Shown here one piece after another: positions 48,153 through 56,246 of a DNA stretch of 64,000 nucleotides; the stretch's first letter is position 1, and every line of letters begins with the position of its first letter. The position numbers were made by a program, and so were the translations under genes. The DNA is taken from positions 1 through 64,000 of the forward strand of contig CAZIAK010000022.1 in NCBI GenBank assembly GCA_964537035.1, read 5' to 3'. The DNA is from CAZIAK01 sp964537035 (GTDB lineage Bacteria > Planctomycetota > B15-G4). The notes beneath the pieces were generated by a model that saw only the letters and a program-made list of their open reading frames with translations, did no database searches and was not told the DNA's origin.

Positions 48153-48255
48153 GGGCGGCGCAGTCTCTCGCCAAGGGGGGCCGTTTCGCTCAGACAGGGT
48201 CGGCTTCGCCTCCACACTCGCTGCAGACCCCCCTTGGCGAGAGACTGCGCCGCCC
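48153..48255. repeat. 28-bp perfect inverted repeat with a 47-base loop
   Basis: Bases 48153-48180 are exactly complementary to 48228-48255; the arms begin GGGCGGCGCAGTCTCTCG. The structure sits 37 bases after the flippase stop. It may terminate the phosphonate operon, or it may be part of a dispersed palindromic element; an assembly gap begins 59 bases further on, which fits a repeated sequence. Confidence 0.9.
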
Positions 48256-48259
48256 TCCC

Positions 48260-48469
48260 CGGTGGAGGGACCAGCGACTGTGGCCTTTCGGGGGTTCGTT
48301 CTTTGGTGGCCAGANNNNNNNNNNNNNNNNNNNNNNNNNNNNNNNNNNNNNNNNNNNNNNNNNNNNNNNNNNNNNNNNNNNNNNNNNNNNNNNNNNNNNN
48401 NNNNNNNNNNNNNNCGGTGGAGGGACCAGCGACTGTGGCCTTTCGGGGGTTCGTTCTTTGGTGGCCAGA
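48260..48469. other. 100-N gap flanked by an identical 55-bp duplication
   Basis: Ns fill 48315-48414. Bases 48260-48314 equal 48415-48469 exactly (55 bp), the same overlap length as at the first gap. The stretch from 48116 to 48674 has no gene. Besides the inverted repeat and the gap it holds GC-rich sequence with small imperfect hairpins and no clear promoter. Confidence 0.93.
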
Positions 48470-48674
48470 GCGCGCTCCCGGGCTGGGGGCCGTGGCCCAG
48501 ACTCCTAGCCGAGCGCTGGGCCGGGCTCCACACGGCTTCTGATCCTCGGGTATCCTTTGCCCTCCCGATTGTTCCCCCGACCACGGGGGCGAGAACGCCC
48601 GTCCGCCGGCCCCGATCCGGTAGGCAGGCAACGCTCCTGTGGATGGCCTGCACCAGGCTGCGCGCTGCTCCTCC

Positions 48675-51110
48675 ATGAGCAGGACGAGGCTGCTGCGGTG
48701 CCTTCTCTCCTCCCGATTGTCCTCTCCACTGGTTCTGCCCGTGCGCTGCGTCCCTTCGTGCCCCGAGTTCTTGCGTCCGTTGCTCTCCTTGTGTGGCCTG
48801 CCCCGGGCCTTGGCTGCGGCTCTGTTGGTGGTGGCACTTTCAGCGGGGGCCGCCCAGGCTCAGCTGACCGTGGTGCCCACGGACGTGCAGCAGCCCGGCA
48901 CCCAGCCCAACGAGGTCATCGCCCTGCAGCCGTCCCAGGACTGCTTCGCCTGCCACGCCAACTACGACGGCGCGGTGGAGCCCGGTCGCAACTGGGAAGG
49001 CAGCATGATGGCCCACGCGTCCCGCGACCCGCTCTTCTGGGCGGCCACCGCCGTGGCTGAGCAGGACTTCGCTGGCTCTGCCGACCTGTGTCTGCGCTGC
49101 CACCTGGGCCGAGGCTGGGCCGACGGTCGCAGCACGCCCACCGATGGCTCGGCGTTCACTGACGCCGACGCGGACGGCGTGGCTTGCGATCTCTGTCACC
49201 GGCTCACCAACCCGGACGAGTCCGAGTGGTACGGCACGCAGAACCCGCCCTTCATCGCCAACGACGGGGGCGCGCCCAAGGAGGGCTATTACGGCGGCGG
49301 CATGTTCGCGCTCTGGGGCGACCTGGCCAGCAAGCTCGGCCCGTACTCTGACGCCGCGTCGCCGCATCCCTCGTTTCAGTCGTTCTATCATCGGGACGCC
49401 AAGCTGTGCGGCACCTGTCACGACGTCTCCAACCCTGTGGTCGGTGATCTGGCGCCCGGGCATGGCTCGTTTCAGCCCCTGGCCGCTGGCACGTTCAGCG
49501 GGACGGCGGGCACGCCGGTGGACACAAAGGCCGCGTTCAACAACCTGCCTGCGTCCTACGGCATCGTCGAGCGCACGTTCAGCGAGCACCAGGCCAGCGG
49601 CTTCGCGTCCCTGGAGGTGTCCAACTACGCGGGCCTGCCCGCCGAGCTACAGGCCGGCTCGATCGCCGACGCCTACGCCGCGGCCATCGCCGCCAACCCC
49701 TCGGGCAACCACAACGACGGCGAGGTGCGCACCTATACCTGTCAGACCTGCCACATGCCGCCGGTGACCGGCAAGGGCTGCGCCCTGAGCGGCGTGCCTA
49801 CTCGCACCGACCTGCCCCTGCACGACCTGACCGGCGGCAACTACTGGGCGCCCGCCGCCATCGCCTGGCTCGACGCCAACAACGGACTGCAGCTCGGTGG
49901 CGGTCTGTCACTGCCGACCCTTGATGCCCTGACCGACGGCCAGGACCGGGCTCGCGACAATCTCGAAGCCGCCGCGTCGCTGGACGTGTACGGCGAGACC
50001 TTGCGCGTCGTGAACCTCACCGGCCACAAGCTGATCAGCGGTTATCCCGAAGGTCGGCGCATGTGGTTGAACGTGCGCTGGTACGACGATCAGTCGGTCC
50101 TGCTGCGCGAAGACGGCGCTTACGGCTCGCTGGGCATCTCCCTGGCCGGGCAGCCGTCCACAGTTGACACCATCATCGATCTGGACGACCCCAACCTGGT
50201 GGTCTTCGCCGCCAAGCACGGGCTCAGCCAGGAGTGGGCGGTCAAGCTGATCTCCCTCGGCGCCGCGCCCACCTTGCCCCTCAGCTACGACCGCAGCTCC
50301 GGCGCCGTGACCAAGACCCTCGCCGACCTGGCAGCCGACGCCCCGGGCAGCAGCCACGAGAGCTTTCACTTCGTGCTCAACGACACGGTGCTGGGGGACA
50401 ACCGCATCCCGCCCTACGGCCTGAACTACGACGACGCCCTGGCGCGCAACGCGGTGCCCACCCCGGCGACCCAGTACGGCAACCCGGGCCCGGGCGGTGG
50501 CTACCGTCACTGGGCCGAGGTCGAGTTGTCGCCTCCCGCCGGTGCGGACCACGCCGAGATCGACCTGCTCTACCAGCCCACCAGCTGGGAGTACATCGAG
50601 TTTCTGCTGCTGGCCAACACCGGCGCCATCGCCAACCTGGCCAGCACGGGCTCCGACGTGACCGACGCCTGGTTCGCCACGGGCATGGCCGCGCCCCACG
50701 TCATGACCTCCACCACCTGGACCGCTGGCGCGACCGTCTCGCCCTGGAGCGATCTGGGCAACGGCCTGGCCGGCGCCGCTGGCGAGCCTCGCTTGGTGGG
50801 CGCAGGCCCGGCCCTCGGCGATCAGTCCGTGGCCGTCTCGTTGGAGAACGCCGCGCCCAACACCGCGGCGTTCCTGGTCATGGGTTTCTCCACGGCGTTC
50901 CTGCCCGCGAAGGGCGGCGTCTTGGTACCGTCGTTCGACGTGCTGTTCTCCGGTCTGCCCATCAACGCTGCGGGATCCCTCTCGGTCGTCTTCCCCTGGC
51001 CGAACACCGTGCCCTCTGGTGCTCCCGTGGTCATGCAGTACTGGGTGCCCGACGCAGGCGCTCCCGTGGGCTTCGCCGCCAGCAACGGCCTGCAGGTGGT
51101 GACCCCCTGA
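48675..51110 (+). CDS. Exported five-haem-motif cytochrome-like protein with the shared C-terminal domain
   Basis: The 811-residue protein has a signal peptide ending near LSAGAAQAQ. Five CxxCH motifs are present: CFACH near residue 92, CLRCH, CDLCH, CGTCH and CQTCH. A beta-rich region follows, and the last 120 residues (from WSDLGNGLAG to SNGLQVVTP) match the C-terminus of the FG-GAP protein at 11952-15380. It is probably an exported electron-transfer or haem protein. The start is uncertain because 45 residues precede the hydrophobic core of the signal peptide and no Shine-Dalgarno site is seen. Confidence 0.88.
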   Translation: MSRTRLLRCLLSSRLSSPLVLPVRCVPSCPEFLRPLLSLCGLPRALAAALLVVALSAGAAQAQLTVVPTDVQQPGTQPNEVIALQPSQDCFACHANYDGAVEPGRNWEGSMMAHASRDPLFWAATAVAEQDFAGSADLCLRCHLGRGWADGRSTPTDGSAFTDADADGVACDLCHRLTNPDESEWYGTQNPPFIANDGGAPKEGYYGGGMFALWGDLASKLGPYSDAASPHPSFQSFYHRDAKLCGTCHDVSNPVVGDLAPGHGSFQPLAAGTFSGTAGTPVDTKAAFNNLPASYGIVERTFSEHQASGFASLEVSNYAGLPAELQAGSIADAYAAAIAANPSGNHNDGEVRTYTCQTCHMPPVTGKGCALSGVPTRTDLPLHDLTGGNYWAPAAIAWLDANNGLQLGGGLSLPTLDALTDGQDRARDNLEAAASLDVYGETLRVVNLTGHKLISGYPEGRRMWLNVRWYDDQSVLLREDGAYGSLGISLAGQPSTVDTIIDLDDPNLVVFAAKHGLSQEWAVKLISLGAAPTLPLSYDRSSGAVTKTLADLAADAPGSSHESFHFVLNDTVLGDNRIPPYGLNYDDALARNAVPTPATQYGNPGPGGGYRHWAEVELSPPAGADHAEIDLLYQPTSWEYIEFLLLANTGAIANLASTGSDVTDAWFATGMAAPHVMTSTTWTAGATVSPWSDLGNGLAGAAGEPRLVGAGPALGDQSVAVSLENAAPNTAAFLVMGFSTAFLPAKGGVLVPSFDVLFSGLPINAAGSLSVVFPWPNTVPSGAPVVMQYWVPDAGAPVGFAASNGLQVVTP

Positions 51111-51124
51111 GTCTCACCGAGCGC

Positions 51125-51802
51125 ATGGATCTGCCCGACTGGTTGGCCGGGACAGACATCTATCTCATCGATCAGATCCTGCGCGGTCGGCTCGACAGCT
51201 GTACGTCCGTGCTCGACGCGGGCTGCGGCAAGGCCCGCAATCTGATCGGCCTGGCCCGAGCGGGCCTGGACGCGCGCGCGGTCGACCGCGACGAGGCGAG
51301 AGTGGCAGAGGCAAGAGCAGCCCTGGCGGCCGCAGGTTGGCGCGATGTGGACGGCGCGGTCCAGGTGGCTGAAGTCGACGCCCTGCCCTTCGCGGACGAC
51401 AGCTTCGATGTGGTGATCTGCAGCGCCGTGCTGCACTTCGCCCGGGACACCGCGCACTTCGACGCCATGGTCGACGAGCTGTGGCGGGTGCTGGCGCCGG
51501 ACGGGTTGTTGTTCACGCGCCTGGCGTCGAGCATCGGGCTGGAAGGGCGCATCGAGATCGTCGATGACGGTGGTGACGGCGCCGAGGTGGTGGGCGACCG
51601 CGCTGGCGATGATGTGGCCCCTGGCTGCCGCCGTTACCGACTCCCCGACGGCAGCGACCGCTACCTGGTCAACGAAGCCTCTTTGCTGGCGACCACTGAG
51701 CGTCTGGGGGGCACGTTGGCCGACCCGATCAAGACCACCAACGTCCAGGGTCAGCGCTGCATGACGACCTGGTGCGTACAGCTGACACGTCCAGCGATCT
51801 AG
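51125..51802 (+). CDS. Class I SAM-dependent methyltransferase
   Basis: The 225-residue protein has the SAM-binding motif VLDAGCGKARNL near residue 30, an acidic residue after the second strand in ARAVDRDE, DALPFADDSFDVVICSAVLHF, and LWRVLAPDGLLFTRL, all typical of Methyltransf_11-type enzymes. The substrate is unknown. The ATG lies 14 bases after the stop of the haem-protein gene. Its TAG stop lies within the first bases of a 136-bp palindrome. Confidence 0.88.
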   Translation: MDLPDWLAGTDIYLIDQILRGRLDSCTSVLDAGCGKARNLIGLARAGLDARAVDRDEARVAEARAALAAAGWRDVDGAVQVAEVDALPFADDSFDVVICSAVLHFARDTAHFDAMVDELWRVLAPDGLLFTRLASSIGLEGRIEIVDDGGDGAEVVGDRAGDDVAPGCRRYRLPDGSDRYLVNEASLLATTERLGGTLADPIKTTNVQGQRCMTTWCVQLTRPAI

Positions 51803-51934
51803 CCCGGACTCTTCATGAACATCTGCTGCGAACGCGGATGGACCTTCGTGGACAGCGTTGGAGCCGACGCTCCGCCTTGCCACAAAGGCCCATCCCCGTT
51901 CTCGCGACGATGTTCATGAAGAAGACCGGGCTAG
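51799..51934. mobile_element. 136-bp near-palindrome, possible MITE or palindromic repeat element
   Basis: The ends are CTAGCCCGG and CCGGGCTAG, and the arms continue through CTTCATGAACATC and GATGTTCATGAAG. Pairing goes on, imperfectly, to the exact centre at 51866/51867, where GGAGC and GCTCC flank CGAC. The whole unit could fold into one long hairpin. No ORF is inside. The structure resembles a non-autonomous palindromic transposable element, but other copies would have to be found elsewhere in the genome to show that. It contains the stop codon of the methyltransferase gene. Confidence 0.75.
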
Positions 51935-52026
51935 AAGACTGATCAGGGTGGCGTCACGGGCGGCTGCCCTGCCGTGGGGGGGTGCCGGCAGGAAGGGGCC
52001 TGACCGCGAACAGATGCGGCAGCTGC

Positions 52027-52032
52027 TAGGAT
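52027..52032 (+). promoter_or_regulatory. Candidate -10 element (TAGGAT)
   Basis: GCTGCTAGGAT lies 34 bases before the ATG at 52066 and shares the GCTGCTAG context with the candidate -10 of the phosphonate operon. No convincing -35 is seen. The region 51803-52065 otherwise holds only the palindrome and no gene. Confidence 0.35.
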
Positions 52033-52065
52033 GCCCACCCTCTCCAGCCCACGCCGACGCCTTCG

Positions 52066-53835
52066 ATGAACGACCCGCACCCAGTATCCGCCCCCGCACA
52101 AGGCGCTCACGAGGCAGCTGCGTCCCCGTCCATTTCGCCGTCCGTCTCACGCCCCTGGCTCGCCGCCCTGTTCTTCCTCGTGGCCACGGTCTTCATGACC
52201 TGGCCTCTGGCCGTCGCTCCCGGCGACCAGTACACGGGCCGGCAGGACTTCTACCTCAACCTGTGGATCCTCGACTGGGTGGCCCAGGCCGTCACCACGC
52301 CGGGCCTGGAGATCTTCCATAGCGAGCAGATCTTCTTCCCCGTGGGCGTGGGGCTCGAGACCCAGCCGCTGTCGCTGGTGCAGACCATTCCGGCCATCCC
52401 CCTGACCTTGGCTTTTGGGCCCATGGTGGCCTTCAACCTGCTGGCGCTCTTCGGCTTCTGGTTCGCGGGTTGGGTGGCCAGCCTCTGGGTCACGTCGCTC
52501 ACCGGCGATCACGTCGCGGGGCTGCTGGGGGGCTCGCTGTTCACCTTCTCGGTCTACCACTACACCTACCTGCCCCAGATGGGCATGGCCATGATCGGCT
52601 TCTTGCCTCTGTTCATGCTCGCTGACCTGGCCTTCACCCGGCGACCCACCATGGGCCGGGCGATCTGCTCGGGGATGGCCCTGGCGGTGGTGGGCATGGG
52701 CGCCTGGTACTACGGCATCATCGCGGGCATCACCGCGGCGGCGCTCTCCGGGCGACGAGTGATCGGCGCGCTGCGGGAGAAGCAGCCGAAACGCCTGCGC
52801 TCCGAGGGCGTCTTCTGGCTCGCCTGTCTCGCCACCATGGCGCCGGTGGTGCTGCGCATGTTGCCGGCCTACACGGGCGACACGAACCCCTCGGGGGAGA
52901 CCGAATACGCGGGCATGGGCTTCGTCATGGACCACCTCAAGGCGACCCAGGCCACCATGGGCATCTGGTCGTTCGCGGGGATCGTCGGGCTGGTGTTCGC
53001 CTGTCTGGGCTGCCGACCGTTCAAGGCCCGCTGGGGTCTGGTGCTCATGGCCCTGGGCTATTTCGCCCTCTCGGCGGGCAGCACGCTTAGCGTCGGCGAC
53101 ACCGATGTGGGCATGCCTTACGCGTGGTTGCAGCACCTGCCCGTGGTCTCCACCGTGCGCTACCCGGACCGCTTCTTCATCCTGGCCCAGCTGGCCCTGG
53201 CTGCCCTCGCCGGCTTCGGTCTGGCTCGGCTCCGTGTGCGCTGGCGCCTGAAGCCCGCCGTCCTGGGACTGATCTTGCTGCTGCCCCTGGCCGAGGTCTG
53301 GCCCGGGCCCTTGCCGTCCGTACCAGACACCGGCTCGATCCCCGTTCCTGAGTCTTCGGCAGGCGACGAGGGCGCGGTGGTGACCGTGCCGACGACCTAT
53401 CGCAACCTGGATGGCGAGGTGCTCTACCACCAGACCCACCACGGTCGCGCCGTGGCCGGTGGCTACGTGACCCGCCGCGATCGCCAGCTCACCAACCGCA
53501 TCTCCAGGACCGAAACCCTGGGCGTGTTCGCCGAGCGCAGGCCGTTGACCCTGCCCAAGAAGCTGCCCAAGAAGCTGGCCGAGTCTGGCGTGAGCTGGGT
53601 GTACGTGCAGCGCAGTCAATGGGTCGACGGCGCGCCCACGGACCCGCTGTCGATCAAGGGGCCGTTCGCTCTCGGGGCCGCCACGTATCTGCGCCAGCGC
53701 TACTTCCCCCGCTACAAGGCCAGCCGTGTCCTGGCTGACGACGCCCCACTGTGGGAGGCGGCTCTCGACGAGGCGCTCGGCGAACCGGTGGCCACAGGCC
53801 CGCGCTTTGCGCTCTACAAGGTGACAGCGCCTTGA
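52066..53835 (+). CDS. Polytopic GT-C-like membrane protein
   Basis: The 589-residue protein has about 11 membrane segments followed by a soluble C-terminal region of about 170 residues. The first extracytoplasmic loop contains GDQYTGRQDFYLNLWILDW, and later YPDRFF; acidic residues in this loop are typical of GT-C glycosyltransferases. I cannot assign a donor. The stop overlaps the TTG start of the next gene, a sulfatase-fold protein, which repeats the pairing of a membrane glycosyltransferase-like protein with a sulfatase-fold protein seen at 23.6-37.4 kb. Confidence 0.75.
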   Translation: MNDPHPVSAPAQGAHEAAASPSISPSVSRPWLAALFFLVATVFMTWPLAVAPGDQYTGRQDFYLNLWILDWVAQAVTTPGLEIFHSEQIFFPVGVGLETQPLSLVQTIPAIPLTLAFGPMVAFNLLALFGFWFAGWVASLWVTSLTGDHVAGLLGGSLFTFSVYHYTYLPQMGMAMIGFLPLFMLADLAFTRRPTMGRAICSGMALAVVGMGAWYYGIIAGITAAALSGRRVIGALREKQPKRLRSEGVFWLACLATMAPVVLRMLPAYTGDTNPSGETEYAGMGFVMDHLKATQATMGIWSFAGIVGLVFACLGCRPFKARWGLVLMALGYFALSAGSTLSVGDTDVGMPYAWLQHLPVVSTVRYPDRFFILAQLALAALAGFGLARLRVRWRLKPAVLGLILLLPLAEVWPGPLPSVPDTGSIPVPESSAGDEGAVVTVPTTYRNLDGEVLYHQTHHGRAVAGGYVTRRDRQLTNRISRTETLGVFAERRPLTLPKKLPKKLAESGVSWVYVQRSQWVDGAPTDPLSIKGPFALGAATYLRQRYFPRYKASRVLADDAPLWEAALDEALGEPVATGPRFALYKVTAP

Positions 53836-55679
53836 GCAGCGTCGTGAGCCGTGCAGCGTCTTCGAGCGGGTCGGCCGACAACAGCTCGCGACGTCCTGGC
53901 CCGACCCGCTTTGGGCTGATCGGGGCGCTGGTGCGGGGAGTCGTTGCAGGCATGGCCCTGTTCGCAGGGTTGACCGTCCTCGATGGCGCCTGGGAGGTGA
54001 CCGCCCGCGACGGTTACCCCGAGCAGGGCCTGTATTGGCTGGCGTTCAATGATGTGCTCGACCGGGCCCTGTTGGGTCTGTGGGTTGGTGGCGCAGCGGG
54101 ATTGTTGGGCGTCTTGCCCTGCCTGGCTTTGCTGCGCGGCATGCCCCGGCGCCTCTGGCCCGTGTTGTTGACGTCGTTGCTGCTGGCGGTCGCGGGCGGC
54201 CTGGGCATGGCCCTGTTCGTGGACGCTGGATCGTGGCCTGCCCTGCTCGCGGGCGCGGGGTCGCTGTCTCCCGCGGTCTTGGGCTTTGCTCTGGTGCTGC
54301 TGCCCGCCGCCGTGCTCAAGTCTGCGACGCGACCTGGCCTCGGCGAGTGGGTCAGCTGGCTGATGGTGTTCACTCTCGCAGCCGCGGCGTTGGCCCGCCC
54401 GGCCATGGCGCCGGCCCCCGCCGGACCGAACCTGTTGCTGGTGAGCGTGGACACCCTGCGGGCGGACCGCCTGGGCTGCTACGGCTACGCTCCCGCCCTG
54501 ACACCGACCATCGACCGCCTGGCCAGCGAAGGCACGCTCTACGAGACGGTCATCGCCGCAGCGCCGGTCACCCTGCCTGCCACCGCCACGCTCATGACCG
54601 GCCTCGACCCGGTGCACCACGGCGTGCGCTACAACGGCTTCTACAACCTCGACCGCGCGCACCTGACCCTGGCCGAGCTGCTCTCCAACGGCGGCTGGGA
54701 CACCGCCGCCGTGGTGAGCAACTACGCTCTCGACGGGCGCTTCGGCATCGGCCAGGGCTTCACCGTCTTCGAAGACGAGATGACCGTCTATCGGGACGGC
54801 ACCAAGCGGGCCAAGCGAGGCGCGAAGGGTGCCAAGGGCACGAAGGGCAAGGGCGACAAGGAAGCCTCCTGGTGGACCCAGCACCTGAAGGAGCACCCGT
54901 CCCAGCGCCTCGCCGACGAGGTCACCGACGAGGCCCTGGGCTGGCTGGCGTCCCGCGACGCCTCGCCGTTCTTCCTCTGGGTGCACTACATGGACCCACA
55001 CGGTCCGCACCGTCCTCCCGCTGGTCTGGGCGATGTGGCCAGCCCCTACGACGGCGAGGTGACCTTTGTCGACAACGAGCTGGCTCGGCTGCTCGCGGGC
55101 CTCCCTGCGGACCGGCCCACGCTCATCGCCTTCGTGGCCGACCACGGTGAGAGTCTGGGGGAGCACGGCGCCGACGGCCACGTGCGCCATCTCTACGAGC
55201 AGACTCTGCGGGTGCCCTTCGTGCTGCACCTGCCCGGGCAGATCGAGGCCGGACGGCGGGTGCAGTCACCCCTCGCCGGTCGGGACGTGGCGGGGGAGAT
55301 CTTGTCAGCCATGGGGCTCGCGCCGTCAGGGGGACCGCTGGCACCGACCAAGCCGTCCGCCTCCTGGTGGACCGTGGCCGAGACCTGGTACCCGCACTTC
55401 AACAAGGACGAGGCCATCCACGCTTGCGTGCGTGACGCCCGCTACAAGTACGTGGACCTGGGCGCCGACGGCGAGCAGCTCTTTGATCTCGCCGACGACC
55501 CGGGCGAGCTGCGCGACCTGTCCGCTGAACGACCAGACGCCCTCACCGGTTGGCGAGAGCGTCTGAAGTCTGTGCTCGGCGAGCGTCCTGCCGAGTCAGG
55601 GGGCGCGGTGGGAGAGCTCGACGACGAGAGCCGCCGCGTGCTCGAAGAGCTGGGCTATCTGGGCACGGACGAAGGCTAG
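53832..55679 (+). CDS. Membrane sulfatase-fold protein
   Basis: The 615-residue protein has about five membrane segments in the first 190 residues and an alkaline-phosphatase-superfamily domain from about residue 198: NLLLVSVDTLRADRLGCYG, VTLPATATLMTG with Thr at the nucleophile position, HYMDPHGPH and ADHGESLGEHG. A Lys/Gly-rich stretch (RGAKGAKGTKGKGDK, about 54800-54862) interrupts the catalytic domain. The protein ends LEELGYLGTDEG. The start is either the TTG overlapping the previous stop or the GTG at 53844. The activity is uncertain: sulfatase, phosphodiesterase or transferase. Confidence 0.87.
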   Translation: MSSVVSRAASSSGSADNSSRRPGPTRFGLIGALVRGVVAGMALFAGLTVLDGAWEVTARDGYPEQGLYWLAFNDVLDRALLGLWVGGAAGLLGVLPCLALLRGMPRRLWPVLLTSLLLAVAGGLGMALFVDAGSWPALLAGAGSLSPAVLGFALVLLPAAVLKSATRPGLGEWVSWLMVFTLAAAALARPAMAPAPAGPNLLLVSVDTLRADRLGCYGYAPALTPTIDRLASEGTLYETVIAAAPVTLPATATLMTGLDPVHHGVRYNGFYNLDRAHLTLAELLSNGGWDTAAVVSNYALDGRFGIGQGFTVFEDEMTVYRDGTKRAKRGAKGAKGTKGKGDKEASWWTQHLKEHPSQRLADEVTDEALGWLASRDASPFFLWVHYMDPHGPHRPPAGLGDVASPYDGEVTFVDNELARLLAGLPADRPTLIAFVADHGESLGEHGADGHVRHLYEQTLRVPFVLHLPGQIEAGRRVQSPLAGRDVAGEILSAMGLAPSGGPLAPTKPSASWWTVAETWYPHFNKDEAIHACVRDARYKYVDLGADGEQLFDLADDPGELRDLSAERPDALTGWRERLKSVLGERPAESGGAVGELDDESRRVLEELGYLGTDEG

Positions 55680-55690
55680 CGTGACGGGCA

Positions 55691-55721
55691 CCGGGCGCTG
55701 CACTCGAAGCGCTGCGCCCGG
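55691..55721. terminator. Hairpin between convergent genes
   Basis: CCGGGCGC at 55691-55698 pairs with GCGCCCGG at 55714-55721, leaving a 15-base loop. It lies in the 67-base spacer between the converging sulfatase-fold and DUF4920 genes. No T-run follows, so it is at best a weak bidirectional terminator. Confidence 0.45.
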
Positions 55722-55746
55722 GCCACAGCCTGCTGAACGTCTGCCC

Positions 55747-56238
55747 TCAGAGCACCTTTACGCCTGCAGCCATGAGACCGTAGCCGGGCTGGTCTTCGGT
55801 GATGGCGGCGGCTTCGTCGAGACGGCCAGCGTCTTCGAGGTAGTGCTTGGCTTCGTCCATGGGCACGACCTGCACGGAGAACACGCCCTCGGCCACGATG
55901 GTGGATCCGGCCAGGTCCTTGGGCACGAAGTAGGCGTAGTCGAGGAACTTGATGCGCATGGTGCGGTCTCCGTCAGCGAGGACCATCCAGCAGCCCTTCG
56001 ACTGGCAGACTTCGACCACTTCGCCTTGCACCACCACGGTGTTGCCGTCGTGCAGGGCTGAGTCATCGAGCAGCTCGACCAGGGTCAGAGGTGTGGATCC
56101 GGAGACCTCTGCGCCGTAGCTGGCCCCGCCGTCAGCGCAGCAGGTGTCATCGCCTCCCTCGGTGCATTCGTCGGTGGAGCAGCAGGCGGACAGGGCGAGG
56201 CTCAGGGTGCAGCAGGCCATGACAGACAGGAACTTCAT
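55747..56238 (-). CDS. DUF4920 lipoprotein
   Basis: The 163-residue protein has a lipoprotein signal (TLSLALSACCS, lipid Cys near residue 19) and a Cys-rich mature start. The rest contains VVVQGEVVEVCQSKGCWMVL, then FLDYAYFVPKDLAGSTIVAEGV, characteristic of DUF4920, an OB-fold-like envelope family of unknown function in which the CxxxGCWM segment is conserved and may bind metal. I start it at the ATG at 56238, where the signal peptide begins; the frame runs open to 56283. It lies 8 bases downstream of the dihydroorotate-dehydrogenase-like gene. Confidence 0.85.
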   Translation of the reverse strand: MKFLSVMACCTLSLALSACCSTDECTEGGDDTCCADGGASYGAEVSGSTPLTLVELLDDSALHDGNTVVVQGEVVEVCQSKGCWMVLADGDRTMRIKFLDYAYFVPKDLAGSTIVAEGVFSVQVVPMDEAKHYLEDAGRLDEAAAITEDQPGYGLMAAGVKVL

Positions 56239-56246
56239 GGGGGTTC

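Noticed and set aside
55691..55721. Strong bidirectional terminator
   Set aside because: The stem is only 8 bp with a 15-base loop and no T-tract on either side, so it is listed only as a weak candidate.
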